From contig NZ_BMSX01000015.1 in assembly GCF_014649375.1 (NCBI RefSeq), forward strand, positions 186,001 to 250,000: a DNA stretch of 64,000 nucleotides. Direction: 5' to 3'. Of the stretch, positions 1 to 8,892 are shown one piece after another. Made by a program: the position numbers and the translations under genes. The notes beneath the pieces were generated by a model, which worked only from the letters and a program-made list of their open reading frames with translations, was not told where the DNA came from and searched no databases. The DNA comes from Streptomyces aurantiogriseus (lineage in GTDB: Bacteria > Actinomycetota > Actinomycetes > Streptomycetales > Streptomycetaceae). Numbering within the stretch: the stretch's first letter is position 1; every line of letters starts with the position of its first letter.

Positions 1-1
1 A

Positions 2-331
2 CATGCCGATCGGCTCGGACGGGGTCTCTTGCCGGAGGGCATGCTTCAAGGCATCGTCAGCCGCGCCGATCTGCTGAAGGTCTTCCTCCGGCCGGACGAG
101 GACATCGAGGAGGAGGTCCGCCGCACGGTGGTGGCCTACCTCTTCCCGGCCTTCAGCCACGCCATCCACGTGAACGTCCACGAGGGAGTCGTCACCCTCC
201 GCGGACACGTCCGCGACACCTCGCTCGTCTCGGTCGCCGTGCGCCTCGTCCGCGCCGTGGAGGGCGTCGTGGACGTCGAACCCCATCTCACCGGCGAGTC
301 CACCCCTCCGACCAGCCCGGAAAGCATGTGA
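2..331 (+). CDS. CBS-BON domain protein, 5' end outside the window
   Basis: The frame is open to the left edge, so only the C-terminal part is seen. It reads as the tail of a CBS domain (LQGIVSRADLLKVFLRPDE) followed by a BON domain of about 65 residues (VNVHEGVVTLRGHV, then VRLVRAVEGVVDVEPHL). Proteins with CBS domains plus BON are common in Streptomyces and mycobacterial dormancy clusters. There the CBS pair is thought to bind adenine nucleotides and BON is thought to contact membranes or lipids. The residues before LQGIVSR (HADRLGRGLLPEGM) fit the family less well than expected, so a small frameshift further upstream is possible. The role as a stress or energy sensor is inferred from family and context. 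Confidence 0.75.
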   Translation, partial: HADRLGRGLLPEGMLQGIVSRADLLKVFLRPDEDIEEEVRRTVVAYLFPAFSHAIHVNVHEGVVTLRGHVRDTSLVSVAVRLVRAVEGVVDVEPHLTGESTPPTSPESM

Positions 332-1107
332 TGACTGAACCGCCGGCTGGCCGTAAGCAGCCGGAACAGTGGTGCACGCCGTCCGTGAAGGAAGCGGAGG
401 GCAAGCGCCGGCGCTGGCTGGCAGGATCCTCGGCGCGCCGATCGGCGTTCTTGCGGAGCTGGCCAAAACCCTGTGGCGGAAGATGAGTTGGGCTGACCGG
501 TCCCGTCGAGTGGGCCATTCGGCCCCTGCCCCGGCGCCGCCGGGGGTGTGAGGGTGAGAAGTGAGCCTGCGGGGCGAAAAGCGCCGGGGTTCCGCCCTCA
601 CGGAACCTCGCGCCCGCTCTTCTGGTGGCCGTTCAGGGAGGCGGCCACAGAGCGGCGGAATTCGCCTCGTGGGCGGCGTCGGTGTGGGGACCGGCGCAGG
701 CCGCCACGGCGGCTCCTCGGAGGGGGCGGGTCCGCGTCATCCCGCCCTGGTGCCGACCCGCGACAGGCCGACGGACGACGCCCCTGCTGTCGCGGGGGCT
801 CCGTACGACTCGCGGGTCGGCACCTGCGCGTCGCCGAACGAGCAAGAGTACGGCGAACACGTTGTGCCGATCCTCCACGCCCGGCCGCTGATCGGCGTTG
901 CCGTCCTGGTGGTCGGCTGGGCCGAGGACGTGGCGGCCAAACGCCCACCGCGCCTGTGGCCACGAACGGGAGCCCATTCCTGATCCCGCGTCACCTGCGG
1001 CCGACTGGCCCGGGACCGGTGCCGTACGGCCCATCCGCCTATGCCCGTATGGCACTTGGGGCACCTGCTCCAGCGGGTGTTGCCTGGGATCGTTGGAGGA
1101 GGCTGAC
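332..1107. other. Long region without a convincing gene
   Basis: About 780 bp follow the CBS-BON gene without an ORF that has recognisable family features. A 51-codon ORF overlaps the previous stop (331-486, start in TGATGA), but its product is Arg/Trp-rich and resembles nothing I know. The main item is a pair of GGGACC/GGCCCC-type dyads at 490-526. The rest looks like decayed or regulatory sequence. Confidence 0.5.
490..526. promoter_or_regulatory. Tandem DosR/DevR-like dyads, 22 bp apart
   Basis: GGGCTGACCGGTCCC (490-504) and GGGCCATTCGGCCCC (512-526) are two interrupted dyads starting exactly 22 bp apart, about two helical turns. The half-sites resemble the GGGAC/GTCCC halves bound by the mycobacterial hypoxia regulator DosR (DevR) and its Streptomyces counterparts. 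A similar pair with the same spacing lies at 9993-10030. Assignment to that regulator is an inference from motif and context. No regulator gene of this type is in the window. Confidence 0.4.
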
Positions 1108-2109
1108 ATGAGCACAGAGATCTCCGCCAGGCGTCCGTCCCACCGGCTGCGTCGTGCGATGGTTCTCGCCGCAGCGGCCCTGCTGGCGTCGTCCACAGCG
1201 ACCGCATGCGGAACCGAGACCGCCGCATCCGGTACGTCCTCCGATACTGGCCGGCCGAGCGCGCCGGGCACCGGGGGCACCACCGGCGGCACCGCCGGAA
1301 ACGGCAACACCACTCCAGGGCAGGGCAGTTCGCCCGGGTCCACCTCGGGAACGCCCAGCACGCCCTCCACACCGACGACGCCCAGTGGCGGCCCGCGCCA
1401 GGTGCGGACCGCTGTGTACTTCCTGCACGGGGAGAAGGTCTCGCCCGCGCCGCGCACCGTGACCGCGCCCACCACCGCGGCCGGCGCCCTGCGTGCCCTG
1501 CTGGACGGACCCAACCGCTACGAACGGAGCCACAGCCGCACCACGGCCATCCCGTCGGGCACGAAGCTCAACTCGGTCGTGGTCGACCGCCACATCGCGA
1601 CGGTGGACCTGTCCGGACGGTACGACGACGGCGGGGGGAGCCTGTCGATGCAGGCCAGGCTCGCCCAGGTCGTGTTCACCGCGACCCGCTTCCCATCCAT
1701 CCACAAGGTGCAGTTCGAACTGGACGGCAAGCCGGTGACGGCCTTCGGCGGCGAGGGCATTGTCCTCGACGAGCCGGTGGGCCGGGCCGACTTCGAGGAC
1801 CTGTCGCCGCTCGTCCTGGTCGAGTCGCCGATGATCGGCGACACCATCCGCACCCCGGTCCGGGTGTGGGGTACCGCCAACACGTTCGAGGCGACCCTCC
1901 GGCTGAAGATCACCGACGCCGCCGGGCGCACCGTGGCCAACCCGTACGTCACAGCGACCTCGGGCACCGGAACCCGCGGCACGTTCGACGTGACGATCCC
2001 CTACAAGGCGACCCGGTCGGGCGCCGGCCTGCTCACGGCGTACTGGGACTCGCCGGAGGACGGCCGGGCGGTGATCGAGGACACGGTGCCGCTGACCGTC
2101 AAGCGCTGA
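1108..2109 (+). CDS. GerMN / Gmad2-domain lipoprotein
   Basis: This is a 333-residue secreted lipoprotein. The N-terminus has a basic stretch (RLRRAMVLAAAALLASS), a hydrophobic core and a Cys after TATA that can act as a lipobox. A low-complexity Gly/Ser/Thr/Pro linker (about residues 45-95) follows. Next come a GerMN domain (VRTAVYFLHGEKVSPAPRTV, then AGALRALLDGP and VDLSGRY) and a C-terminal immunoglobulin-like Gmad2 domain (LVLVESPMIGDTIRTPVRVW). Such proteins sit on the outer face of the membrane and are linked to sporulation or envelope functions, without a known reaction. I chose the ATG at 1108 because GGAGGAGGCTGAC lies just before it and it starts the signal peptide. Longer upstream readings lack both. 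Confidence 0.88.
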   Translation: MSTEISARRPSHRLRRAMVLAAAALLASSTATACGTETAASGTSSDTGRPSAPGTGGTTGGTAGNGNTTPGQGSSPGSTSGTPSTPSTPTTPSGGPRQVRTAVYFLHGEKVSPAPRTVTAPTTAAGALRALLDGPNRYERSHSRTTAIPSGTKLNSVVVDRHIATVDLSGRYDDGGGSLSMQARLAQVVFTATRFPSIHKVQFELDGKPVTAFGGEGIVLDEPVGRADFEDLSPLVLVESPMIGDTIRTPVRVWGTANTFEATLRLKITDAAGRTVANPYVTATSGTGTRGTFDVTIPYKATRSGAGLLTAYWDSPEDGRAVIEDTVPLTVKR

Positions 2110-2122
2110 CAGCGGCCTGTTC

Positions 2123-2166
2123 ATGACGGTGGGGCCTCCGCCCTTCAGCGGAGGCCCCACCGTCAT
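2123..2166. terminator. Bidirectional hairpin terminator
   Basis: A perfect 19-bp stem (2123-2141 with 2148-2166) has a 6-nt loop. It lies between the convergent GerMN lipoprotein gene and the ABC permease gene, so it can end transcripts from both sides. Confidence 0.85.
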
Positions 2167-2176
2167 GTGCGGGCGA

Positions 2177-3790
2177 TCAGGGCGCCGCTGCGCCGCCCAG
2201 ATCCCGGCGGCGGAATCCGAGCATCCCGATCGCGGTCAGGGCGACGGCGATCACCGCAAGAAGCGCCAGCGGGGCAATGGCCAGGTCGTCCGCCGGGAGC
2301 AGGGGCGTGTGCTGGAACGGGGAGAGGTCGCCGACCCAGGCAGGGACGTCGAGGACCTCGCCGAGCACCCCGATGACGAGGCAGAACGCGAGGGCCGCCC
2401 AGGCGGCGACGACGCCGCGCGGTACGAGTCCGAACAGCACGGTGGCGAGCCCCACCAGCAGCCAGAGCGCCGGTGTGTAGACGAGCGCGGCGCCGAGCAG
2501 CCGGGGCACCTGGCCCAGGTCGTGGCCGACGATCCCGTACGCGAGCCCGGTGCCCAGGCCCCCGGCGGCGAGCACGATCACGCTTCCGGCCAGCGCGACG
2601 GCCAGGTGACTGGCGGCCCACTGGTGGCGTGAGACCGGTGTGGCCAGCAGGGGCTCGGCCCGCAGCCCGGCCTCCTCCCCGCGCAGACGCACGGCGGACT
2701 GGATGGCATAGCCCGTGGCGATGAGGGCCATCGTGAGGAGCGAGCGGGCGAGGTAGGAGTCGGTGAGACTGACTTCGCCGTACTGGGCGATCACGTCCCG
2801 AATGGCCTCGTTGTCGCCGATGAACTCCTCGACGTCGTCGGCGACCCAGCCGTAGGCGACTCCGGTGAGGAACACCCCGGTGCTCCAGCCGATGAGGCTG
2901 CCGCGCTGGAGGCGGAAGGCCAGGCCCAGCGGGCGGCCCAGCCCGGGTGCCGCGCTCCGAGGACCGGGACGGGGCGCCACCAGACCGGCACCGATGTCAC
3001 GCCGGTCGGCGAGCGCGTCGGCCACGGCGATCAGGGCGATGGTGCACGCGGCCGCGACGAGCAGGGGCCACCACCGTTCGCCGGCGAACGGCCGGTTCTT
3101 CTGCACCCACCCGATGGGCGAGAACCACGACACTGTACCGTCCCCGATGTCGCCCACGGCCCGCAGCACGAAGGCCAGTCCCAGCACGGCGCCCGTGCCG
3201 CCGTGCACCACCCGGGTGTTCTCCGTGATCTGCGCCGCCACGGTCGTGATCGCGGCGAACACGATCCCGAGCGCGCAGAAGGAGACCCCGAAGACGACCG
3301 AGCCCACGACGGGCAGATCCAGGACGACGAGTCCGAGTGTCACGAGGGCGCCGACCACCACGTTCATACCGGCCACCACGAGCAGCGCGGCGGCGGTGGG
3401 CGCGTGACGGCCGACCGCCATGGAACGGATCAGTTCGGTGCGCCCGGCCTCCTCCTCGGCGCGGGTCTGTCGCCCGACCATGAACATGCTCATCAAGGCG
3501 ACCACGACCAGCCCGAGTGAGCCGGTCTGGAAGGCAACTTGGCCCCCGAGCGTGTCGAGAGCCTGAACGGGTCCGTTGAAGGCGATGGCCGCTGCGTTGT
3601 CCGCGCTGGTGGCGGCCGCCTCGTCGAGGTCGGCCTGCGTGGGGTAGAGCCCCTTGACACTCGCTGCGGTCAGGATCACGAGAAGCGGGACCGCCACGGT
3701 CCAGACCAGGATCCGGACCCGGTCGCGGCGCAGGACAAGGCGGGTGAGTGTGGCGGTGCCGGTCAGCTCGGTCGCGGTCGGCCGGGTCAT
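2177..3790 (-). CDS. ABC transporter permease, polyketide-antibiotic exporter type
   Basis: This 537-residue polytopic protein has roughly twelve hydrophobic segments in two similar halves. It matches the large fused ABC-2 permeases annotated in actinomycetes as exporters of polyketide antibiotics. Recognisable stretches are the N-terminal RLVLRRDRVRILVWTVAVP, the loop GRQTRAEEEAGRTELIRSMA after the second segment, and its second-half counterpart RLRGEEAGLRAEPLLATPVS. It pairs with the ATPase gene just upstream: the start overlaps that gene's stop by 4 bp (ATGA), so the two are translationally coupled. Substrate cannot be read from sequence. Drug or lipid export is inferred from the family. 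Confidence 0.9.
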   Translation of the reverse strand: MTRPTATELTGTATLTRLVLRRDRVRILVWTVAVPLLVILTAASVKGLYPTQADLDEAAATSADNAAAIAFNGPVQALDTLGGQVAFQTGSLGLVVVALMSMFMVGRQTRAEEEAGRTELIRSMAVGRHAPTAAALLVVAGMNVVVGALVTLGLVVLDLPVVGSVVFGVSFCALGIVFAAITTVAAQITENTRVVHGGTGAVLGLAFVLRAVGDIGDGTVSWFSPIGWVQKNRPFAGERWWPLLVAAACTIALIAVADALADRRDIGAGLVAPRPGPRSAAPGLGRPLGLAFRLQRGSLIGWSTGVFLTGVAYGWVADDVEEFIGDNEAIRDVIAQYGEVSLTDSYLARSLLTMALIATGYAIQSAVRLRGEEAGLRAEPLLATPVSRHQWAASHLAVALAGSVIVLAAGGLGTGLAYGIVGHDLGQVPRLLGAALVYTPALWLLVGLATVLFGLVPRGVVAAWAALAFCLVIGVLGEVLDVPAWVGDLSPFQHTPLLPADDLAIAPLALLAVIAVALTAIGMLGFRRRDLGGAAAP

Positions 3791-4791
3791 CGGTCCTCCC
3801 CGCCGTTCGCGCGGGCCCCGTTCAGGTGGCCGTCCGTCATCCTGCGCTCTCCTGCCAGTTCGTCGCCGTAATGGCGCAGGAACAGCTCCTCCAGCGTGGG
3901 TGGCTGACTGGTCAGAGCACGGATGCCGAACGCGGTCAGATGGCGTACGGCGCCGTCCAGGTGGTCGGTGTCGACGTCGAAGCGGGCCCGGTGGTCGTCC
4001 GCGCGTACGGCGTGCACTCCAGGCAGCGTCTCCAGTCCGGCGGGCGGGCGGACGGTCTGGACGTCAACTGAGGTGCGGGTCAGGTGTCGCAACTCAGCCA
4101 GCGTGCCGCTCTCCACCGTCCGGCCGGCCCGGATGATGTTCACCCGGTCGCACAGGGTCTCGACCTCGGCCAGGATGTGACTGGACAGCAGCACCGTGCG
4201 CCCCTCGGCCTTCGCCTCGCGGATGCAGTCCTGGAAGACGGTCTCCATCAGCGGGTCGAGCCCCGAGGTCGGCTCGTCCAGGATCAGCAACTCGGCACTG
4301 GAGGCCAGCGCCGCCACCAGAGCGACCTTCTGCCGGTTGCCCTTGGAATAGGTGCGCGCCTTCTTCGTCGGATCCAGCTCGAACCGTTCCAGTAGTTCGT
4401 CGCGCCGGGCCGGATCGAGATCGCCGCGCAGTCGGCCGAAGACGTCGATGATCTCGCCTCCGGACAGCTTGGGCCACAGGCTGACATCGCCCGGCACATA
4501 GGCCAGCCGCCGGTGCAGTGCGACGGCGTCGTGCCACGGGTCGCCGCCCAGCAGCTCGACCTCGCCCGCGTCGGCCCGCAGCAGGCCGAGCAGGACACGG
4601 ATCGCCGTGGTCTTGCCGGCGCCGTTGGGCCCGAGGAACCCGTGCACCTCCCCCGTGGCCACTGTCAAGTCCAGCCCGTCCAGGGCGCGGGTCAGTCCGA
4701 ACGTCTTCACCAGTCCCGCGATGCGGATCGCCGCACCGCGGGACTGGTGACCGGGCACTGTACGGCGCTGCGGGGCAGGGGTGACGGACAT
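3787..4791 (-). CDS. ABC transporter ATP-binding protein
   Basis: This 334-residue ATPase has Walker A GPNGAGKTT (about residue 54), a Q-loop region, an ABC signature in the variant form YSKGNRQKV, Walker B LLILDEPTSGLDP and a switch His (LLSSHILAE). The C-terminal ~90 residues (VDVQTVRPPAGLETLPGVHA onward) form the regulatory extension usual for drug-exporter ATPases of the DrrA/CcmA type. It energises the permease encoded immediately downstream. A GGGACCTTCGGCCCC-type dyad (reverse strand) lies about 59 bp upstream of its start, suggesting it belongs to the same regulon as other genes in this region. Confidence 0.93.
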   Translation of the reverse strand: MSVTPAPQRRTVPGHQSRGAAIRIAGLVKTFGLTRALDGLDLTVATGEVHGFLGPNGAGKTTAIRVLLGLLRADAGEVELLGGDPWHDAVALHRRLAYVPGDVSLWPKLSGGEIIDVFGRLRGDLDPARRDELLERFELDPTKKARTYSKGNRQKVALVAALASSAELLILDEPTSGLDPLMETVFQDCIREAKAEGRTVLLSSHILAEVETLCDRVNIIRAGRTVESGTLAELRHLTRTSVDVQTVRPPAGLETLPGVHAVRADDHRARFDVDTDHLDGAVRHLTAFGIRALTSQPPTLEELFLRHYGDELAGERRMTDGHLNGARANGGEDR

Positions 4792-4849
4792 GGTGAGCCT
4801 CCCGGGTCTGCTGTCACCCGATGCTTCCGCAGTCCGAGTGCACCCGTCA

Positions 4850-4864
4850 GGGGCCGAAGGTCCC
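4850..4864 (-). promoter_or_regulatory. DosR/DevR-like dyad upstream of the ABC operon
   Basis: On the minus strand this reads GGGACCTTCGGCCCC, a 6-3-6 dyad, 59 bp before the ABC ATPase start. It is the cleanest copy of the motif seen in this window. Function is inferred. Confidence 0.45.
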
Positions 4865-5022
4865 GGCGTCGGGCGTCGAGCCGGCCGACAGGTCCCGACG
4901 TCTCCGGCCGGTCGTCCTGTCCTGGCGATGACGGTTGCCCCACGGGTTCGGACTGGCCAGGGCGACGTTCAGCGTGCCCTGGCACAGAGCTTGGGGAACG
5001 GTCGCGGAGAGTCAGTGGAGCA

Positions 5023-5056
5023 GGGCCACCTTGCGGAGCAGTCCGCAAGGTGGCCC
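5023..5056. terminator. Hairpin terminator
   Basis: A perfect 14-bp stem (5023-5036 with 5043-5056) has the loop AGCAGT. It lies 57 bp beyond the stop of the minus-strand PPOX-family gene and most likely ends that transcript. Confidence 0.75.
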
Positions 5057-5113
5057 ATGGCGCGGGCTCCCAGCCGTGGAATGCACGTTGAGCGAGCGGC
5101 AGTCCGCGGCCAC

Positions 5114-6043
5114 TCACTGATCGCGCGGACTGATCCGGCGCCCCGTGAGGCGCGTTGGCTGGATAGACACCCACATCTCGCGTTCGCCTCCTGCCCACGG
5201 TGTGGTGTGGGCGTGCTGGGCCAGCCTTCGCACCTCGTCAGGATCCGTGACCACCCGTGCGGGGCCGACGGCGAGCACGCTCCAGCCCTGGCTCATGGCC
5301 TCGTCCACATGATCGACCTCGAAGGCGACCTCCGTCCCCACGGCCGACGCGGGGGCCGAGTCCGGCGCGGTCCGAAAGGCGATCGCATCGTCGACGACCT
5401 CGTAGTTCACCGGAATGACCGCCGGGCCATCCGGTGTCGATACCGCCACGCGCCCCACTCCGTGGGTGGAAAGCCGGGCGCGGCATTCGTCAGGGCCGAG
5501 GTCCCGCAACTGAGGGTGGAGGAGCGCGTAGCCCTGTCCGGGCGGCAGATCAATACCACCACCGCGCAGAGCGGCGACGCTGGTGCCCAGAGCATCGGCC
5601 AGCCGAATGAGAGTCGCCAGGCTCGGGTCGGCCGGCTGCTCTTCGAGGTACGCCAGGTAGTCCGGCGCCATTCTGGCGCGGCGGGCTGTTTCCTCCCGGG
5701 CCAGTCCCTGTCGTTCGCGTTCGGCGGCCACACGCCGGCCGATGTCGCCAGGGTTGGGCGCCCCATGCAGCGGGGTCGTGCCCGACACGGCACCGGTCTG
5801 CTCACCTGCCTCACCCACGGTCGGCCGAGGACGCTCGTGAGGACTCCCCGGCCCATGCTCGACGTGACGGACATGCGCGTCGGGGCCAGGGAACACGAGC
5901 GTCACATCGTCCGTATCCGACCAGCGCACGTCGTAGGGAGGGGTCCCGTCCGCGTGGTGAAGACCGACAATTTCGCCGTCGCGCCTGGTGGCGCCGGTGG
6001 TAGGGCTTTCGACCACGAGTTGATCGCCGAGTTGAGCTCGCAT
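5114..6043 (-). CDS. DUF1918 - XRE helix-turn-helix - PPOX fusion protein
   Basis: This 309-residue protein has three parts. Residues 1-60 are a DUF1918 SH3-like module (GDQLVVESPTTGATRRDGEI, then YDVRWSDT). Residues 95-165 are an XRE-type DNA-binding domain (IGRRVAAERERQGLAREETA, LATLIRLADALGTSVAALRG). The rest is a pyridoxamine-5'-phosphate-oxidase-like flavin domain (GRVAVSTPDGPAVIPVNYEV, IAFRTAPDS, VAFEVDHVDEAMSQGWSVLA). Fusions of this kind are frequent in Streptomyces stress clusters. They may couple flavin or F420 redox state to transcription, which is inference. I chose the ATG at 6043 because GGAGGAGGTAAGAGCATC precedes it and the DUF1918 domain begins there. The longer reading to 6097 adds only residues without family support. 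Confidence 0.88.
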   Translation of the reverse strand: MRAQLGDQLVVESPTTGATRRDGEIVGLHHADGTPPYDVRWSDTDDVTLVFPGPDAHVRHVEHGPGSPHERPRPTVGEAGEQTGAVSGTTPLHGAPNPGDIGRRVAAERERQGLAREETARRARMAPDYLAYLEEQPADPSLATLIRLADALGTSVAALRGGGIDLPPGQGYALLHPQLRDLGPDECRARLSTHGVGRVAVSTPDGPAVIPVNYEVVDDAIAFRTAPDSAPASAVGTEVAFEVDHVDEAMSQGWSVLAVGPARVVTDPDEVRRLAQHAHTTPWAGGEREMWVSIQPTRLTGRRISPRDQ

Positions 6044-6240
6044 GATGCTCTTACCTCCTCCGCGTGCCGGACTCCCCGCCTTCGCGAGTCCTGCCATGCC
6101 CAGGTCCGCATGCGCCGCAGGGAGGTTTGGGGTACTCCTCGTAGGAGAAGGGACCGTGCTCGGCGTGCCGACGCAGTCCGGGACGGGCGGACTCGTTCAC
6201 CGTTCTTCCTCCAGCTTCTTACGAGACGGAGGCAGTCGCC

Positions 6241-7116
6241 ATGGAGCCAGTCATCACCGTGGGCCTCGACGGCTCACCCGAGAGCCTTGCCGCCGCCCAC
6301 TGGGCCGCCGACGAAGCCGAGCGGCGCAAGCTCACGCTGCGTCTGTTGCACGCATGGCCGCTGCTGGTGCCGGAACCGACCAACATCCCCTCGGAGATCG
6401 ATCAGAACTACTGGGCGAAGCGGATCGTCCACAACGCGCGGGCAGAGCTCCAAGCACACCACCCAGGCCTTTCCATTGTCGGCAACCTGGTTGCCGAAGA
6501 CGCCCAGGACGCACTGCTGCAAGCGGCGTCGGAGTCCGAGATGACCGTACTCGGTTCACGGGGGCTGAGTCCCGTCGAGAGCTACTTCCTTGGCGACATC
6601 AGCATGCCCGTCGTGGCACGGGCCGAGCGGCCAGTTGTCCTGGTGCGTGCCGAGAAGCGTGAAGCAGGGCCAACGCCCGCTCCGGGTACGGCAGGTGCCG
6701 TTGTGGTGGCCCTGAAACTCCACGGCCCGTGCGACGGCCTGCTCGAGTTCTCCTTCGGCACCGCTGCAGCGCGCGGCGTGCCTCTTCGCGTGGTCCATGG
6801 TCGAGGCGTGCCGGTCCATGCGTACGTTCCCTGGGGCGTAGACCATGACGTCACCACTGAGATCACTCAGGATGCGCAGACGCGCCTGAGCCAGGTCCTC
6901 CGCCCCTGGCGCGAGAAGTTCTCCGCTGTGCAGGTGGTCGACGTGGTGCGACTTGAAAGCCCCGCAAGGGCCGTCGTAGAGGAGGCCGAGAGTGCCGGGC
7001 TGCTGGTCGTCGGCCGCCGCAAGCACCGTCCTGCCTTGGCGCCACGCGTGGGTCCCGTGGCCGAGGCCGCGATCCACCACGCGCGCTGCCCCATCGCCGT
7101 CGTCCCCCATGACTGA
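6241..7116 (+). CDS. Universal stress protein, tandem UspA domains
   Basis: The 291-residue protein is two UspA domains in series. Domain 1 starts VITVGLDGSPESLAAAHWAA and has the nucleotide-binding-loop region GSRGLSPVESYFLGD. Domain 2 starts at about residue 155 (GAVVVALKLHGPCDGLLEFS) and ends GPVAEAAIHHARCPIAVVPH. The glycine spacing in domain 2 departs from the classic G-2X-G-9X-G(S/T) ATP loop, so one domain may not bind ATP. Tandem Usp proteins are cytoplasmic and induced in stasis or oxygen limitation in actinobacteria. RBS GGAGG lies 10-12 nt before the ATG. The gene overlaps the next one by 8 bp. Confidence 0.93.
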   Translation: MEPVITVGLDGSPESLAAAHWAADEAERRKLTLRLLHAWPLLVPEPTNIPSEIDQNYWAKRIVHNARAELQAHHPGLSIVGNLVAEDAQDALLQAASESEMTVLGSRGLSPVESYFLGDISMPVVARAERPVVLVRAEKREAGPTPAPGTAGAVVVALKLHGPCDGLLEFSFGTAAARGVPLRVVHGRGVPVHAYVPWGVDHDVTTEITQDAQTRLSQVLRPWREKFSAVQVVDVVRLESPARAVVEEAESAGLLVVGRRKHRPALAPRVGPVAEAAIHHARCPIAVVPHD

Positions 7117-8695
7117 GCCGAGTCACCGCGGGGAGCTGGTGGAAGCGGTACGTCAGTCCGACGCATCCGTGCTCCGGCCCGGTACCGGCCACGGCACGCC
7201 ACCGCTCCCCCGCGCAGAGGTGTGCGAGACCCATACAGCCGTCGTGTTGTTCGTCGGGGACCACGCCTACAAGCTCAAGAAACCGGTCGAACTCGGGTTC
7301 CTCGACTACACCACCGTGGCGGCTCGGCGGGCCGCGTGCGAGCGGGAAGTGGCTCTCAACCGTCGCTTCGCGCCCGACATCTACCTGGGCGTGGGGGAGA
7401 TCCGTAGCCCGCACGAGGAGACGCCGGAACCGATCGTCGTGATGCGCCGCATGCCGGCGGACCGCCGCCTCTCCCGCCTGGTGCGAGAGGGTGCCGCCGT
7501 CGACGACGTCCTCAGGGCCGTCGCCCGGCAGCTCGCCACCCGACACGCGGACGCCTCCCGCTGCCGAGAGGTGGCCGAACAGGGCACCCGGGACGCGCTG
7601 TCGTCGCGCTGGAAAGCAAGCTTCTCCCAAGTCCGCGCGCTGGCTGACGACAAACACGTGCCCGACGATGTGGCGGAGGTCGAGCGGCTGGTGCATCGCT
7701 ACCTCGCCGGCCGCAAGCAGCTGTTCGACACGCGCATCAAGCAGGGGCGGGTGGTCGACGGACACGGCGACCTGCTCGCCGAGGACATCTTCTGCCTCGA
7801 CGACGGGCCCCGCATCCTGGACTGCCTGGAGTTCGACGACCACCTCCGCTACGTCGACGGCCTCGACGACGCCGCTTTCCTCGCCATGGACCTGGAACAG
7901 CTCGGGGCCCCGGAGGCCGCGGCGTTCTTCCTCGCCCAGTACAGCGAGTACTCTGGCGACCCCGCACCACCGTCTCTGTGGCACCACTACGTCGCCTACC
8001 GCGCCTTCGTCCGCGCCAAGGTCTCCCTGATCCAGGCACGCCAGGGCGCACCCGGCGCGGAGGCCGCGTCACGGCGACTGGTCACGACGGCACTGCGCCA
8101 CCTGCGTACCTCCGCCGTCGGCCTCACGCTCGTCGGCGGGCTCCCGGGCAGCGGGAAATCCACACTCTCCGGCGCGCTGGCCGATCGCCTGGGCGTCACG
8201 CTGCTCAGCAGCGACCGCCTACGCAAGGAGCTGGCAGGCATCCCCGCAGACCAGCCCGCACCGGCCGGCTACGGCGAGGGCCTGTACACGCCCGAGTGGA
8301 CCCAGAGGACGTACGCGATGCTGCTCGACCGGGCGTCCGCCCTTCTGTCCTCTGGCGAGTCCGTCGTCCTCGACGCCACCTGGTCCCATGCGGGACAGCG
8401 CGAAGCCGCCCTGCGCATGGCCGAACGCACCAGCGCCGACCTGGTGGCCCTGCACTGCCGGGTTCCGGGCGACGTATCGGCGTCCCGCCTGAGCAGCCGA
8501 GCGTCCGGGACGTCCGACGCCGACCTGGACGTGGCCACCGCCATGGCGGCTGCGGAGCCGCCATGGAGAGAAGCCGTCGCTATCGACACCAGCGGCCCCT
8601 TGGAGTCGGCGGTCGTCCAGGCGCTGGCGGCCTTACGCCCCTGGGGTACGGGACGGGCCCCGGTCTTCCGCCGCCCTTACATGGAGCCGGACTGA
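7109..8695 (+). CDS. Fused phosphotransferase-like / P-loop kinase protein
   Basis: This is a 528-residue two-domain protein. The N-terminal ~330 residues match the aminoglycoside-phosphotransferase-like 'uncharacterised kinase' family (VVLFVGDHAYKLKKPVELGF, VVDGHGDLLAEDIFCLDDGP, LDCLEFDDHLRYVDGLDD). These supply the HGDL catalytic loop and a DF-like metal site. The C-terminal ~180 residues are a P-loop kinase domain with Walker A GLPGSGKST, then LLSSDRLRKELAGI and VVLDATWSHAGQREAALRMA, as in zeta-toxin or gluconate-kinase-like AAA proteins. Substrate is unknown. The ATG at 7109 lies within the last codons of the Usp gene, so the two are co-translated. The family is often found beside Usp genes, suggesting a shared stress role. 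Confidence 0.87.
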   Translation: MTEPSHRGELVEAVRQSDASVLRPGTGHGTPPLPRAEVCETHTAVVLFVGDHAYKLKKPVELGFLDYTTVAARRAACEREVALNRRFAPDIYLGVGEIRSPHEETPEPIVVMRRMPADRRLSRLVREGAAVDDVLRAVARQLATRHADASRCREVAEQGTRDALSSRWKASFSQVRALADDKHVPDDVAEVERLVHRYLAGRKQLFDTRIKQGRVVDGHGDLLAEDIFCLDDGPRILDCLEFDDHLRYVDGLDDAAFLAMDLEQLGAPEAAAFFLAQYSEYSGDPAPPSLWHHYVAYRAFVRAKVSLIQARQGAPGAEAASRRLVTTALRHLRTSAVGLTLVGGLPGSGKSTLSGALADRLGVTLLSSDRLRKELAGIPADQPAPAGYGEGLYTPEWTQRTYAMLLDRASALLSSGESVVLDATWSHAGQREAALRMAERTSADLVALHCRVPGDVSASRLSSRASGTSDADLDVATAMAAAEPPWREAVAIDTSGPLESAVVQALAALRPWGTGRAPVFRRPYMEPD

Positions 8696-8892
8696 GGAGG
8701 GATGCGCCGATGCAACCGGTGGCCTGCGTTGCCGAACGGACGGCACACGCCGGAAGGCCCCCGTCAACTTGAGCAGGTCTACGGCCCTTGAGTCCGGGCC
8801 CGTCGTCCCTTGGTGGAACCCGACGGTCCCGGTTGCCCGCAAGTCCTGCGAGGGCGACGGTGGAGAGTAGGTAGCCAGGGAGTGAGAAGCAG

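Noticed and set aside
1039..2166. Long minus-strand ORF opposite the GerMN lipoprotein gene
   Set aside because: It is a high-GC antisense shadow, with no RBS or domain. The plus strand has a lipoprotein signal, GerMN domain and terminator.
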